From: Enemella dayhoffiae
GTDB lineage: Bacteria; Actinomycetota; Actinomycetes; Propionibacteriales; Propionibacteriaceae
Length of the DNA stretch: 64,000 nucleotides
Assembly (NCBI RefSeq): GCF_002250625.1
Contig: NZ_NMVQ01000012.1
Coordinates: 62,001 to 126,000, forward strand
Direction: 5' to 3'
Part shown: positions 1 to 9,200 of the stretch, in pieces
How positions within the stretch are numbered: position 1 is the stretch's first letter
How the letters are laid out: the number at the start of each line of letters is the position of its first letter
Made by a program: the position numbers and the translations under genes
Notes under the pieces: model-generated
What the model was told of the DNA's origin: nothing
The model's input: the letters and a program-made list of their open reading frames with translations, nothing else
Databases searched by the model: none

Positions 1-579
1 GTCCAGAACGATTTCGTCGACGGTGCGATGCCCGTCCCCGGCACCGTTGAGATCCTGCCGCAGCTGCGGCACCTGGTGGAGGCCTTCCGCTCAGCGGGGC
101 GCCCCATCGCGCACGTGATCCGGCTCTATTCCGCCTCCGGTGGCGACGTCGATCTCGTTCGTCGGGCCGACATCGAATCGGGCCGGCGCGTGGTCAGCCC
201 CGGCAGCTCGGGCGCCGAGATTCCTTACGCGTTGACTGGTGGGACACCAGTTCGGGTGGACGCCGAACTGCTGCTCACGGGGGCCCCGCAGATTCTCGGT
301 GAGCGGGAGGTCCTGCTGTACAAGCCTCGGTGGAGCGCCTTCCACCGAACCCGTCTGCAGGCCTGGCTCGAACAACAGAACGTGTCCTCGGTCGTGGTGG
401 CCGGGTGCAACCTGCCCAACTGTCCCCGCGCGACTCTGTTCGACGCCTCGGAACGGGACCTGCCGGCCGGCCTGGTGATCGACGCGGTGTCACAGACGAG
501 CCCCGAGCGGCTCGCCGACCTGCGTCGCATCGGGGTCCACGGCCTGACGGTCGATCAGGTTGTGCACGCCCTCGGTTGA
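1..579 (+). CDS. Isochorismatase-like cysteine hydrolase (5' end outside window)
   Basis: The reading frame is open from base 1, so the start lies upstream; 192 residues are visible. The first codons read VQNDFVDG, the usual N-terminal motif of the isochorismatase/nicotinamidase fold, with Asp4 of the fragment as the likely catalytic acid. A lysine follows in LYKPRWSAFHRT, and VVAGCNLPNCPRATLFDAS carries the nucleophilic cysteine near residue 130. The Asp-Lys-Cys triad is therefore complete. Members hydrolyse amides or enol ethers such as nicotinamide, N-carbamoyl compounds or isochorismate in the cytosol. The motifs do not fix the substrate here. The next gene starts about 75 bases downstream on the same strand and could be co-transcribed. 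Confidence 0.85.
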   Translation, partial: VQNDFVDGAMPVPGTVEILPQLRHLVEAFRSAGRPIAHVIRLYSASGGDVDLVRRADIESGRRVVSPGSSGAEIPYALTGGTPVRVDAELLLTGAPQILGEREVLLYKPRWSAFHRTRLQAWLEQQNVSSVVVAGCNLPNCPRATLFDASERDLPAGLVIDAVSQTSPERLADLRRIGVHGLTVDQVVHALG

Positions 580-654
580 GCAGGAGACGTGACCGACGGA
601 CGGAGTCACATCTGGGCGATTGACCCACTTTGGTTCGGCTGTCAGGCTTGGCCC

Positions 655-2049
655 ATGGAGCAGAGCCGCGACCAGAGCACCGACGTCACCGAGCTGCGGC
701 GGGGGTTCGCCACCGGCCGCAGCCACGAGCAGCAGTGGCGGCGTACCCAGCTCGAGGGGTTGCGTCGTCTGCTCACCCGGCACGAGACCGAGCTGACCGA
801 CGCGATCTGCCAGGACGTCGGCAAGCCGGCCCACGAGGTACGCCTCTTCGAACTGCAGCCGCTGATCAACGAGATCGACCACACCCTGGCCAACCTGCGC
901 GTGTGGCTGATGCCCCGTCGGGTCGGCGTACCGCTGAACACCCAGCCGGCCACGGCCGAGGTACACCCGCAACCCAAGGGGGTGGTGCTGGTGCTGAGCC
1001 CGTGGAACTATCCCCTGCAGCTGCTGCTCTCCCCCACGATCGGCGCCCTGGCCGCGGGCAACGCGGTGCTGCTCAAACCCAGCGAGGTGGCCCCGCACAC
1101 CGCCCACCTGATGGCGCGGCTGATCCCGCAATACGTGGACCCGGAGCTGGTGCGGGTGGCGACCGGCGGGGTGCAGGAGACCACGCGCCTGCTCACAGAG
1201 CGGTTCGACCACATCATCTACACCGGTTCCACCGCGGTCGGGAAGATCGTGATGCGGGCCGCGGCCGAGCACCTCACCCCGGTCACCCTCGAGCTGGGCG
1301 GCAAGTCGCCGGTGTTCGTGGACGCCTCGGTCGACCTGGCCGCGGCCGCCCGGCGGATCGTCTGGGCGAAGTTCACCAACGCCGGGCAGACCTGTGTCAG
1401 CCCCGACCACGTCCTGGTCACCCCGGACGCCAAGGATCGCCTGCTGACCGAGCTCGCCCGGGCGATCCGCACGTTCTTCGGCGAGGAGCCGCGGCAGTCG
1501 CCCGACTTCGGCCGGATCGTCAACGACAAGCACTTCGAACGGCTCTCCGGACTGCTCGATTCGGGACGCGCCGTCGTGGGCGGTCAGCAGGACGCGGCCG
1601 GTCGCTATCTGGCGCCGACGGTGCTGGTCGACGTCGACCCCGACTCCCCGGTGATGGACGAGGAAATCTTCGGCCCCATCCTGCCGGTGCTTGAGGTGGC
1701 CGACGCGTCCGCGGCGATCGAGTTCATCACCGCCCGACCGCATCCGCTGGCGCTTTATGTGTTCAGTGACGACTCCGCGACCCGCGAGGCGTTCAGCGAG
1801 CGGACCCTGTCCGGTGGGCTGGTCTTCAACGCCGCGCTGATCCACCTGTCCATCCCCGACCTGCCGTTCGGCGGGGTGGGTGACTCCGGGATGGGGCACT
1901 ATCACGGCCGCTTCTCGGTCGACACCTTCTCGCACCTGCGCGCCGTGTTCGGCAAACCACTGCAACCGGACACCCTGGAGGTCGTCTATCCGCCGGTGAA
2001 CGACCTGCGGCGGCGGCTGATGAAGCTCGTCCGGCTCACCCCGCGCTGA
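655..2049 (+). CDS. Aldehyde dehydrogenase, ALDH3-like
   Basis: This 464-residue protein oxidises an aldehyde to the carboxylic acid with NAD(P)+. The Rossmann and catalytic signatures are intact: PWNYP with Asn118, KPSEVAP, the TGSTAVGK cofactor loop, LELGGKSP with general-base Glu213, and NAGQTCVSP with nucleophile Cys247. Short length and the C-terminal PFGGVGDSGMGHYHG motif point to the ALDH3 class, which includes fatty-aldehyde dehydrogenases. The ATG at 655 is preferred because 22 upstream in-frame residues do not resemble the family. The substrate is unknown. It may be co-transcribed with the hydrolase before it. Confidence 0.9.
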   Translation: MEQSRDQSTDVTELRRGFATGRSHEQQWRRTQLEGLRRLLTRHETELTDAICQDVGKPAHEVRLFELQPLINEIDHTLANLRVWLMPRRVGVPLNTQPATAEVHPQPKGVVLVLSPWNYPLQLLLSPTIGALAAGNAVLLKPSEVAPHTAHLMARLIPQYVDPELVRVATGGVQETTRLLTERFDHIIYTGSTAVGKIVMRAAAEHLTPVTLELGGKSPVFVDASVDLAAAARRIVWAKFTNAGQTCVSPDHVLVTPDAKDRLLTELARAIRTFFGEEPRQSPDFGRIVNDKHFERLSGLLDSGRAVVGGQQDAAGRYLAPTVLVDVDPDSPVMDEEIFGPILPVLEVADASAAIEFITARPHPLALYVFSDDSATREAFSERTLSGGLVFNAALIHLSIPDLPFGGVGDSGMGHYHGRFSVDTFSHLRAVFGKPLQPDTLEVVYPPVNDLRRRLMKLVRLTPR

Positions 2050-2059
2050 TCGTCAAGGG

Positions 2060-2513
2060 CTAGAGGAAACTGCGACCCTCACCGCGATAGGTCGGCCAGC
2101 GGTCGACCACGGTGGCGCCGACCCTGGCCGAGCACGCCGTCGATCCAGTCCAGGTGTGACGGCGAGTCGACCATCAGGGCGACCCGGTCCCGCAACCGGT
2201 CATCGGCGGCCAGCCGGCGCAGCGCCTCGGCGTCGGCGGTGGGATAACCGACCACCACGTCCGCGTGGTCCTCGGCCAGCCACAGCGCCTCGGCCAGGGT
2301 GAACGTCAGCAGCCCGGTGAAACCGGGGCGGTCCAGCACCTCGGTGAGCACTCGGCGTACCCGCACGGACTTGCTCGCCACCCGGATCGGCATCCCCGCG
2401 GCCCGGCGGACCAGCTCGTCGGCGTTGGACCGCAGCGCGGCCAGGTCGAGCACCACCGCCGGGGTGGGTTCGCCGGCGATCGCACGGTCCAGCCGCGACC
2501 AGGGTTGGCTCAT
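2060..2513 (-). pseudogene. Remnant of a PLP-dependent D-threonine aldolase/alanine racemase-like gene
   Basis: The reading frame from 2513 gives about 137 residues of a fold-type III PLP enzyme. It includes VVLDLAALRSNADELVRR and VASKSVR, where Lys would bind PLP. It then changes character and stops at 2079 after 144 residues, while intact relatives are near 400. In another minus-strand frame the bases just downstream (about 2119-2060) encode GATVVDRWPTYRGEGRSFL and a stop, which resembles the family C terminus. The simplest reading is an internal deletion of roughly 250 codons that joined the two ends out of frame near 2120-2135. The product cannot be an active enzyme. The identity of the C-terminal piece rests on memory of the family, not on an alignment. 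Confidence 0.65.
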
Positions 2514-2529
2514 GCCCGCAGGATATGGG

Positions 2530-2991
2530 TCAATCGTCCACCCCGGAAGCGGGGCGGCGCATCACCCGGTGCGGGATGCCGACCTCGAGGTATTCCTCCC
2601 CCTCGGGCGTGAAGCCGAAGCCGGCGTACCAGCCGACCAGCTGGGACTGCGCGTCGAGCACCACCTCCGCGCCCGCGGTGAGCTCCAGGCAGCGGTGCAG
2701 CAACAGCGCCGCCAGCCCGCGTCCGCGCGCGGTCGGCGCGGTTGCCACCCGCCCGATGCGGCGTACGCCCTGCGCGTCGGTCAGCAGCCGGACGCAGGCC
2801 AGCACGGCCCCCTCCGCGTCGCGCACCCACAGCCAGCGGCAGTCCGGCTCCAGGTCCCGGCCGTCCAGCTCGGGATAGGGACAGTCCTGCTCGACCACGA
2901 ACACGTCCACCCGCAGCTGCAGGATCGGGTACGCCTCGGCCAGCGACAATGCGACCGGCGCGGCCTCCCGGATCGCCAGCCCGTCGCTCAT
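2530..2991 (-). CDS. ElaA-like GNAT acetyltransferase
   Basis: This 153-residue protein has the single GNAT domain of the ElaA group. The N-terminal ILQLRVDVFVVEQDCPYPE block is characteristic. RVATAPTARGRGLAALL is the acetyl-CoA pyrophosphate-binding loop, and GWYAGFGFTPEGEEY is the C-terminal strand-helix motif. It should transfer an acetyl group from acetyl-CoA to an amine; no substrate can be named. The ATG at 2991 overlaps the stop of the upstream alcohol dehydrogenase by four bases (ATGA), so the pair is probably translationally coupled. Confidence 0.85.
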   Translation of the reverse strand: MSDGLAIREAAPVALSLAEAYPILQLRVDVFVVEQDCPYPELDGRDLEPDCRWLWVRDAEGAVLACVRLLTDAQGVRRIGRVATAPTARGRGLAALLLHRCLELTAGAEVVLDAQSQLVGWYAGFGFTPEGEEYLEVGIPHRVMRRPASGVDD

Positions 2992-4094
2992 CGGTCGAAC
3001 TGGATGATCTGGCGCACCGCGCGCCCGTCGGCCAGCTGGTCCATCGCCTCGTTGATCCGTGACAGCGGGATCCGCGAGCTGATCAGCTCCTCGACCGGCA
3101 GCCGGCCCGCACGCCACAGCTCCACGTAGTGCGGGATGTCCCGCGACGGTACGGCCGAACCCAGATAGGAGCCGATCAGCGTGCGCGCCTCGGCGGTCAG
3201 CTGCAGCGGCGAGATCTCCGCGCGGGCGCTGGCCGCCGGCAGCCCGACGGTCACCGTCCGTCCGCCCGGCCGAGTCGCGGTGACCGCCAGCTCGAACGCA
3301 CGCGCGTTGCCGGCGCACTCGACCACGTGGTCGGCGCGCACCTGCTGCTCGCCCACCTCATCAGGGGTGTACGCCGCAGTGGCCCCGAGCCGGCGGGCCT
3401 GCTCCAGCTTCTCGGCCACGGTGTCCACGGCGATCACCTCGAGCCCCTCGGCCACCGCGATCAGCACCGCGGCCATCCCGACCCCGCCGAGCCCGATCAC
3501 CATCAGCGACTGGCCCTCGGCGGCCCGCGCCGCGTTGCGCACCGCACCGCCACCGGTGAGCACCGCGCAGCCGAGCACCGCGGCCACCTCGGCCGGCACG
3601 TCGTCCCCCACCGGCACCACCGACGCCCGGTCGACCACCGCGTGGGTGGCGAACCCGGACACCCCCAGGTGGTGGTGCACCGACTCCTCGCCGCGCTGCA
3701 ACAGCCGCGAGCCGTGCAGCAGCTCACCGGCGTTGTTGGCGATCGTGCCCGGCTGGCAGGGCAGCTGCCCGTCGGTGGCGCAGCCGGCGCACTCCCCGCA
3801 GCGCGGCAGGAAGGTCATCACCACCCGCTGTCCCGGCTCGAGGTCGCTCACCTCCGCCCCGACCGCCTCGACGATCCCGGCCGCCTCGTGCCCGAGCAGC
3901 ATCGGCACCGGGCGTACCCGGTTGCCGTCGACCACCGACAGGTCTGAGTGGCACACCCCGGCCGCCTCCATCCGCACCAGCAGCTCGGTCGGCCCGGGCT
4001 CGCCGAGCTCCAGCTCGGTGACCCGGATCGGCCTCGACTCGGCATACGGTCGCTGAGCGCCGATCGTCTCCAGCACGGCTCCGGTGATCTGCAT
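2988..4094 (-). CDS. Zinc-dependent alcohol dehydrogenase, MDR family
   Basis: This 368-residue medium-chain dehydrogenase/reductase should oxidise an alcohol with NAD+. The catalytic zinc site is visible as GVCHSD (Cys48, His49) and GHEAAG (His69, Glu70). A structural zinc site is formed by Cys99, Cys102, Cys105 and Cys113. The Rossmann motif GLGGVGMAA follows, with an acidic residue (IAVDT) after the next strand that favours NAD over NADP. The ATG at 4094 starts the family-like MQITGAVLE; longer in-frame starts give unrelated sequence. It is transcribed divergently from the Eis-like gene at 4183, and the 88-bp gap must hold both promoters. Confidence 0.9.
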   Translation of the reverse strand: MQITGAVLETIGAQRPYAESRPIRVTELELGEPGPTELLVRMEAAGVCHSDLSVVDGNRVRPVPMLLGHEAAGIVEAVGAEVSDLEPGQRVVMTFLPRCGECAGCATDGQLPCQPGTIANNAGELLHGSRLLQRGEESVHHHLGVSGFATHAVVDRASVVPVGDDVPAEVAAVLGCAVLTGGGAVRNAARAAEGQSLMVIGLGGVGMAAVLIAVAEGLEVIAVDTVAEKLEQARRLGATAAYTPDEVGEQQVRADHVVECAGNARAFELAVTATRPGGRTVTVGLPAASARAEISPLQLTAEARTLIGSYLGSAVPSRDIPHYVELWRAGRLPVEELISSRIPLSRINEAMDQLADGRAVRQIIQFDR

Positions 4095-4182
4095 CGGTCC
4101 TCCAGGTGGTCTCGTTCGTTGAGCCGATGGTAGGCCCGAACTCGATGGCGCGCAGAGCGGCGTCCGGCCTAGGTTGACCGTC

Positions 4183-5454
4183 ATGGACGCGCGTTACCGC
4201 TATCAGACCCTGCCCCTGGACACCCCCGACGACGATCCGCGCTGGGAGCTGTTCCTGGACACCTTCCGGATGGGGTTTCTGGACCAGCGGCCCACCGCGG
4301 ACACCGCCGCGCGCTATCGGCGGACCAAGCGCGACGACGGCGCCACCCTGGGCATGGTCACCACCGAAGGTCCCGGGCTGCGGGAGGGGCAGCCGGTGGC
4401 CGCCTTCGTCAGCGCCCCCTACGCCCACAACGCCGGCGCCGGGCTGGTGCCGACCACGGTGGTGAACACGATCGCGGTGCGGCCGAGCCATCGTCGCCGC
4501 GGCCTGCTCTCGGCGATGATGCGCACCCACCTGGACGCGGCGGTCGAGCGCGGTCACGCCACCGCGGTGCTGTCGGTCAGCGAGGCGACGATCTATGACC
4601 GGTTCGGGTTCGGGCCGGCCACCCGGCGTACCAGGTTTGAGCTGGACTGTCGCCGGTTCCGGTTCCGGCCCGACGTCGCGCTGGCGGAGGGGACGGTCGA
4701 GTTCTGCGAGCCGGTGCTGCTGGGCGAGGAGCTGGTGCGGGTCGCGCAGGAATACGCCGAGCGGTATCGCGGGGCGCACACGATGCTGGCCATGCACCGT
4801 GACGAGTCGCTCGGCGCGTGGGATCACGAGGCCGAGGGGCCGAGCCGGAAGCTGCGCGCGGTCGGCTTCTGGCAGGGCGACCGACTGGCCGGTTTCGCCC
4901 TGTATCGCAACGACAGCTGGGATGCCCGCGGCACCGGTTCGATCACCGCGAGCACCGTCTGCTCCCCGGATCCGGCCGTCGAGCGTCGGCTCTATCAGGC
5001 GCTGGTCGAGGTCGACCTGGCCGAGACGGTGCACTGCTTCGGTCCGGGCCCGAACGCGCCGCTGGCGATGTCGCTGGTTGATCCGTGGGCGGTCAAGGTG
5101 ACCAACGTCGGTGACGGGGTGTGGCTGCGGGTGCTGGACCTGCCGAAGGCGATCGGTCAGCGCGGCTGGGCCGGCGGGGACGGCGAGGTGACCCTGGGCG
5201 TATGCGATCGGCTGGGGTACGCCGATGGGACCTGGCGGGTGCGCGTGGGCAACGGCCGCGGCGAGGCCTGGCGGACCGAGGACGCGCCCGAGGTCGAACT
5301 GGACGTGGCGACCCTCGGCCGGTTGCACTTCGGCGACCGCACCGTGGGCGACTGCGCCCGAGCCGGCCTGATCACCGGTACGCCCGAGGGCCTGGCCCGG
5401 GCAGGGCGGTTGCTCGCCGTGGCGGAGGCGCCTGGAAACCTCTGGCACTTCTGA
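4183..5454 (+). CDS. Eis-family GNAT N-acetyltransferase
   Basis: This 423-residue protein matches the three-part Eis architecture: an N-terminal GNAT domain, a second GNAT-like domain and a C-terminal sterol-carrier-protein-like domain. VNTIAVRPSHRRRGLLSAMM is the acetyl-CoA loop. IYDRFGFGPAT carries the tyrosine used as general acid in Mycobacterium tuberculosis Eis. The chain ends in Phe, as in Eis, where the terminal carboxylate is the general base. Eis enzymes acetylate aminoglycosides and protein lysines; the substrate here is not determined. The ATG at 4183 is preferred, although an in-frame TTG at 4174 is possible. Confidence 0.85.
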   Translation: MDARYRYQTLPLDTPDDDPRWELFLDTFRMGFLDQRPTADTAARYRRTKRDDGATLGMVTTEGPGLREGQPVAAFVSAPYAHNAGAGLVPTTVVNTIAVRPSHRRRGLLSAMMRTHLDAAVERGHATAVLSVSEATIYDRFGFGPATRRTRFELDCRRFRFRPDVALAEGTVEFCEPVLLGEELVRVAQEYAERYRGAHTMLAMHRDESLGAWDHEAEGPSRKLRAVGFWQGDRLAGFALYRNDSWDARGTGSITASTVCSPDPAVERRLYQALVEVDLAETVHCFGPGPNAPLAMSLVDPWAVKVTNVGDGVWLRVLDLPKAIGQRGWAGGDGEVTLGVCDRLGYADGTWRVRVGNGRGEAWRTEDAPEVELDVATLGRLHFGDRTVGDCARAGLITGTPEGLARAGRLLAVAEAPGNLWHF

Positions 5455-5576
5455 GCGACCGCACAAACGGCGGGAGCGACACCCAAATCGTTACCCGCGA
5501 CAGGGCCGCCATTCCCTTCCCCGGGGCAGGTCGGAGGACTACCTTGACCTCATCTTTGACCTGAAGGGGCACGCAC

Positions 5577-7868
5577 ATGAGTACGAGTGTCAACGACGAC
5601 GCAGTCGCCCAGGGGGACGGCCCCCGGAAACTGCGCACCGATCCCGACCGGCCCCCGGTCGGGGTGGTCGAGGCCAAGGGGTCCTCCGGGATCTCGAAGG
5701 TGACCTTCGTGATCATCGGCGTGCTCTGCGCGCTCGGCTGGACGATGATCGCCATCGTCCGGGGCGAGCGGGTGAACGCGCTCTGGTTCGTGCTGGCCGC
5801 GGTGGGTAGCTATCTGCTCGCACTGCGCTTCTATGCCAAGCTGATCGAGAACAAGATCATCAAGCCGGACGACCGGCGGGCCACCCCGGCCGAGGAGTTC
5901 AGCAACGGCACGGACTTCATGCCGACCGACCGGCGGGTGCTGTTCGGTCACCACTTCGCCGCGATCTCCGGTGCCGGCCCGCTGGTCGGCCCGGTGCTCG
6001 CCGCGCAGATGGGCTATCTGCCCGGGACCATCTGGATCATCGTCGGCGTGGTGCTCGCCGGGGGTGTGCAGGACTACATGGTGCTGGCGCTGTCCACCCG
6101 CCGCAAGGGGCGCAGTCTCGGTCAGATGGCGCGTGACGAACTCGGCCCGGTCGGCGGCTGGGCGGCGATCATCGGCGTGATGACCATCATGATCATCCTG
6201 ATCGCCGTGCTTGGCGTGGTCATGGTCGGCGCACTGGCCGAGAGCCCGTGGGCCGTCTTCTCCATCTCACTGACGATTCCGATCGCCCTGTTCATGGGCG
6301 TCTATCTGCGCTATCTGCGCCCCGGCAAGGTGTCGGAGGTGTCGCTGATCGGCGTGGTGCTGCTGGTGATCGCGATCGCCTCCGGCTCCTTCATCGCCGA
6401 GTCGGCCACCCTGGCGCCGATCTTCACCCTCTCCGGCAAGAGCCTCGCCATCTGGTTGGCCCTCTATGGCTTCGCCGCCGCGGTGCTCCCGGTCTGGCTG
6501 CTGCTGGCCCCGCGGGATTACCTGTCCACGTTCATGAAGGTGGGCACGATCATCCTGCTGGCGGTGGCGATCCTGATCGTCGCCCCGGTGATCGCCCAGC
6601 CGGCGGTGAGCAAGTTCGCGTTCAACAGCAACGGCCCCTCGTTCGCCGGTGCGTTGTTCCCGTTCCTGTTCATCACCATCGCCTGCGGGGCACTCTCAGG
6701 TTTCCACGCGTTGATCTCCTCGGGCACCACGCCGAAGCTGCTGGAGAAGGAGTCCCAGGCGCGGGTGATCGGCTACGGCGGCATGCTGACCGAGTCGTTC
6801 GTGGCGATCATGGCGATGGTGGCGGCCTGCGTGATCGACCAGCACGTCTATTTCGCAATGAACGCCTCGGCCGGTCTGACCGGGGGTACGCCCGAGTCCG
6901 CGGCCAAGTACGTGAACGGCCTCGGTCTGCTCTCCCCCGGTGGCCAACCGCTGCCGAACATCGAACCCGGCGCGCTCGCCCAGGCCGCCAACGATGTCGG
7001 CGAGAAGACGATCATCTCCCGCACCGGCGGTGCGCCGACGCTCGCCTTCGGGATGGCCGAGGTGCTGCACCAGATCCCGCTGATCGGGCACATCAAGTCG
7101 TTCTGGTACCACTTCGCGGTGATGTTCGAGGCGCTGTTCATCCTGACCACGATCGACGCGGGCACCCGGGTGGCGCGGTTCATGCTGTCGGACACCCTCG
7201 GCAACATCCCCGGGATGAAGAAGTTCAAGGATACCTCCTGGCGTCCCGGGGCCTGGGTGTGCACCTTCCTGGTGGTGCTCGGCTGGGGATCGCTGCTCTA
7301 CATGGGGGTCACCGACCCGCTGGGTGGCATCCGGATGCTGTTCCCGCTGTTCGGCATCGCCAACCAGCTGCTGGCCGCGATCGCGTTGGCCGTCGTCTTC
7401 GCCGTCGTGGTGAAGAAGGGGCTGATCAGGTGGGCCTGGATTCCGGGCATCCCGCTGTTCTGGGACACCCTGGTGACCATGGTCGCCTCCTGGCAGAAGA
7501 TCTTCTCCACCGATCCGCAGATCGGTTACTGGACCCAGCACAGCCAGGCGAAGGCCGCGCTGGCCGCCGGAAAGGGTTACCAGACGGCAAAAACACCCGA
7601 GCAGGTGGAGGCGGTGATCCGCAACACCTTCGTCCAGGGCACGCTGTCCATCGTGTACGCGGTGCTCGTCGCGATCGTGGTCATCGTGGCGCTGATGGTC
7701 GTGGTCAAGGCGCTGCGCCAGGGCGGGATGCCGACCTCGGAGGCCGAACCCGTGCCGAGCCAGATCTTCGCGCCCAAGGGGTTCGTGCCAACAAAGTTGG
7801 AGAAGGAAGTCTATGCTGAGTGGAAAGAGGCCGGGCTCGATCCGGCACCGGACGGAAGGGGACACTGA
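5577..7868 (+). CDS. cstA: CstA carbon starvation protein, pyruvate/peptide transporter
   Basis: This 763-residue polytopic membrane protein belongs to the CstA family. Known members take up pyruvate or peptides under carbon limitation. There are well over a dozen hydrophobic helices. The conserved N-terminal block FGHHFAAISGAGPLVGPVLA is intact, followed by GVQDYMVLALSTRRKG. A Shine-Dalgarno-like GAAGGGGC lies just before the ATG at 5577. Its TGA overlaps the ATG of the small DUF466 gene by one base, so both are made from one message. That pairing matches the usual cstA-ybdD arrangement and supports the assignment. The 122 bases before it show nothing more specific than a presumed promoter. 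Confidence 0.95.
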   Translation: MSTSVNDDAVAQGDGPRKLRTDPDRPPVGVVEAKGSSGISKVTFVIIGVLCALGWTMIAIVRGERVNALWFVLAAVGSYLLALRFYAKLIENKIIKPDDRRATPAEEFSNGTDFMPTDRRVLFGHHFAAISGAGPLVGPVLAAQMGYLPGTIWIIVGVVLAGGVQDYMVLALSTRRKGRSLGQMARDELGPVGGWAAIIGVMTIMIILIAVLGVVMVGALAESPWAVFSISLTIPIALFMGVYLRYLRPGKVSEVSLIGVVLLVIAIASGSFIAESATLAPIFTLSGKSLAIWLALYGFAAAVLPVWLLLAPRDYLSTFMKVGTIILLAVAILIVAPVIAQPAVSKFAFNSNGPSFAGALFPFLFITIACGALSGFHALISSGTTPKLLEKESQARVIGYGGMLTESFVAIMAMVAACVIDQHVYFAMNASAGLTGGTPESAAKYVNGLGLLSPGGQPLPNIEPGALAQAANDVGEKTIISRTGGAPTLAFGMAEVLHQIPLIGHIKSFWYHFAVMFEALFILTTIDAGTRVARFMLSDTLGNIPGMKKFKDTSWRPGAWVCTFLVVLGWGSLLYMGVTDPLGGIRMLFPLFGIANQLLAAIALAVVFAVVVKKGLIRWAWIPGIPLFWDTLVTMVASWQKIFSTDPQIGYWTQHSQAKAALAAGKGYQTAKTPEQVEAVIRNTFVQGTLSIVYAVLVAIVVIVALMVVVKALRQGGMPTSEAEPVPSQIFAPKGFVPTKLEKEVYAEWKEAGLDPAPDGRGH

Positions 7869-8059
7869 TGACCGCCATGGTGGACATCGCACGCTCCGTA
7901 CGCTGGTACGTCCACAGCATCATGGGTGACAACGCATACGAGAAGTTCGTACGTCACCAGCGGGTACACCACCCGGATGCCCCCGTCCCCACCGAGCGTG
8001 AGTTCTGGCGGCAGAAGCACGAGGATGCCGAACGCAATCCGAAGACGCGCTGCTGCTGA
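7868..8059 (+). CDS. YbdD/YjiX family small protein (DUF466)
   Basis: This 63-residue protein contains the family features YEKFVRHQRVHHPDAPVPT and EFWRQKHEDAERNPKTRCC. In enterobacteria the equivalent proteins YbdD and YjiX sit directly after cstA or btsT and are needed for full transport activity. Here the ATG overlaps the cstA stop (TGATG), so translation is coupled. A strong hairpin follows at 8073-8102, which makes cstA and this gene a two-gene transcription unit. Confidence 0.92.
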   Translation: MTAMVDIARSVRWYVHSIMGDNAYEKFVRHQRVHHPDAPVPTEREFWRQKHEDAERNPKTRCC

Positions 8060-8072
8060 TCCACCAGCTCAC

Positions 8073-8105
8073 GAGGGGCCCGGGCATCCGCCCGGGCCCC
8101 TCTTC
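8073..8105 (+). terminator. Rho-independent terminator after cstA-DUF466
   Basis: A perfect 12-bp inverted repeat, GAGGGGCCCGGG (8073-8084) and CCCGGGCCCCTC (8091-8102), encloses a 6-base loop. It is followed by a short pyrimidine-rich stretch. The position between the DUF466 stop and the next gene fits termination of the cstA operon. Confidence 0.8.
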
Positions 8106-8165
8106 CGTTCCCCCGCACCGCCACACTTTTCCGTCCCGACAGGGATTCTCGAACAGGAGTCAACG

Positions 8166-9065
8166 ATGACCGACACCACCACCAAGACCACCGCTGAGAC
8201 TCGAATCGGCCCCGAGCTGGCCCGCAGCTGGCTGCTCGTCAACGCCAGCCAGCCGGACCGGTTCGCCCCCGCCACCGACAGCGCCGCTGACGTGGTGCTG
8301 CTCGACATCGAGGACGCGGTCGCGCCGAAGCACAAGCTCACCGCCCGCCAGAACGCGTTGGACTTCTTCGACGCCGGTGGCCAGGCATGGGTGCGGGTGA
8401 ACGGGTTCGGCACCGAGTGGTGGGAGACCGACCTGCGGGAGCTCGCCCGCCGCGAAGGAGTGCGCGGGATCATGCTGGCGATGGTCGATTCTCCCGAGCA
8501 CGTCATCCGCACGGCCGGACTGTTCGGGGGCCGGCCGATCGTCGCCCTGGTCGAGACCGCCCGCGGTGTCCAGCACCTGCCCGAGATCGCCGCGACGCGC
8601 GGCACCTTCCGGATCGCGTTCGGTCTCGGCGATTTCCGCCGCGACACGGGATTCGGCGACGACCCGCTGGCGCTGGCGTACGCCAGGTCGCAGTTCACCA
8701 TCGCCGCCCGCGCGGCCGGGTTGCCCGGGGCGATCGACGGCCCCGCGGTGGGCGCCCTGGGCGTGAAGCTGGCCGATTCGGCGGCGATCACCAACCAGTT
8801 CGGGATGACCGGAAAGATCTGCCTGATGCCCGAGCAGTGCGCGACGGTGAACGAGATCCTGTCCCCCTCGCTGGAGGACATGAGCTGGGCGCTGGACTTC
8901 CTCACCGAGTTCGACGCCGACGGCGGCGAGATCCGCAACGGATCCGACCTGCCCCGGCTGGCCCGTGCCCGGAAGGTGCTCGATCTCGCCCAGGCGTACG
9001 GGTTGAAGCCGCCCGCGGGCTATGACGTGCACTTCCCCGCTCCCACCGACACCTACCACTGCTGA
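8166..9065 (+). CDS. HpcH/HpaI-type aldolase, CitE-like lyase
   Basis: This 299-residue protein has the CitE-like TIM-barrel fold that cleaves or forms C-C bonds next to a CoA thioester or acid. VVLLDIEDAVAPKHK is the hallmark first strand. VRVNGFGTEWWETDL supplies an arginine. ALVETARGV and FGLGDFRRDTG supply the Glu and Asp expected to bind Mg2+. The substrate could be a citramalyl- or malyl-type ester and is not fixed by sequence. AACAGGAGTCAACG before the ATG at 8166 is a good ribosome site. The ABC transporter genes downstream have the same orientation, but a repeat-like hairpin lies between, so co-transcription is uncertain. Confidence 0.85.
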   Translation: MTDTTTKTTAETRIGPELARSWLLVNASQPDRFAPATDSAADVVLLDIEDAVAPKHKLTARQNALDFFDAGGQAWVRVNGFGTEWWETDLRELARREGVRGIMLAMVDSPEHVIRTAGLFGGRPIVALVETARGVQHLPEIAATRGTFRIAFGLGDFRRDTGFGDDPLALAYARSQFTIAARAAGLPGAIDGPAVGALGVKLADSAAITNQFGMTGKICLMPEQCATVNEILSPSLEDMSWALDFLTEFDADGGEIRNGSDLPRLARARKVLDLAQAYGLKPPAGYDVHFPAPTDTYHC

Positions 9066-9110
9066 GCTGGCTTCGACGGGCTCAGCCACCATCCCCTGAG
9101 CCTGCCGAAC
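9066..9110. repeat. REP-like inverted repeat, Gly-rich TTCGACGGGCTCAG family
   Basis: TTCGACGGGCTCAG (9072-9085) and CTGAGCCTGCCGAA (9096-9109) form an imperfect hairpin just after the CitE-like gene. The core (C)TTCGAC-rGGCTCAG recurs at 21576-21605, 28961-29008 and 58093-58109. It is therefore a dispersed intergenic repeat and may also act as a transcript end. Confidence 0.65.
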
Positions 9111-9200
9111 CGAACCGGTCCATCATGCGTACAACCGCTGGCCCTCGTCGCCGGATCGCTCTAGCGTGGACAGAACGGCTGCAACCGGGACGAGGGGTCG

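Noticed and set aside
490-1965. Long minus-strand frame opposite the aldehyde dehydrogenase.
   Set aside because: It is antisense to an intact enzyme whose motifs are all on the plus strand.
5577-7892. Long minus frame opposite cstA (ending 6696) and plus frame 6248-7819.
   Set aside because: Both are shadows of cstA; the residue mix lacks the hydrophobic helices expected and no start site is supported.
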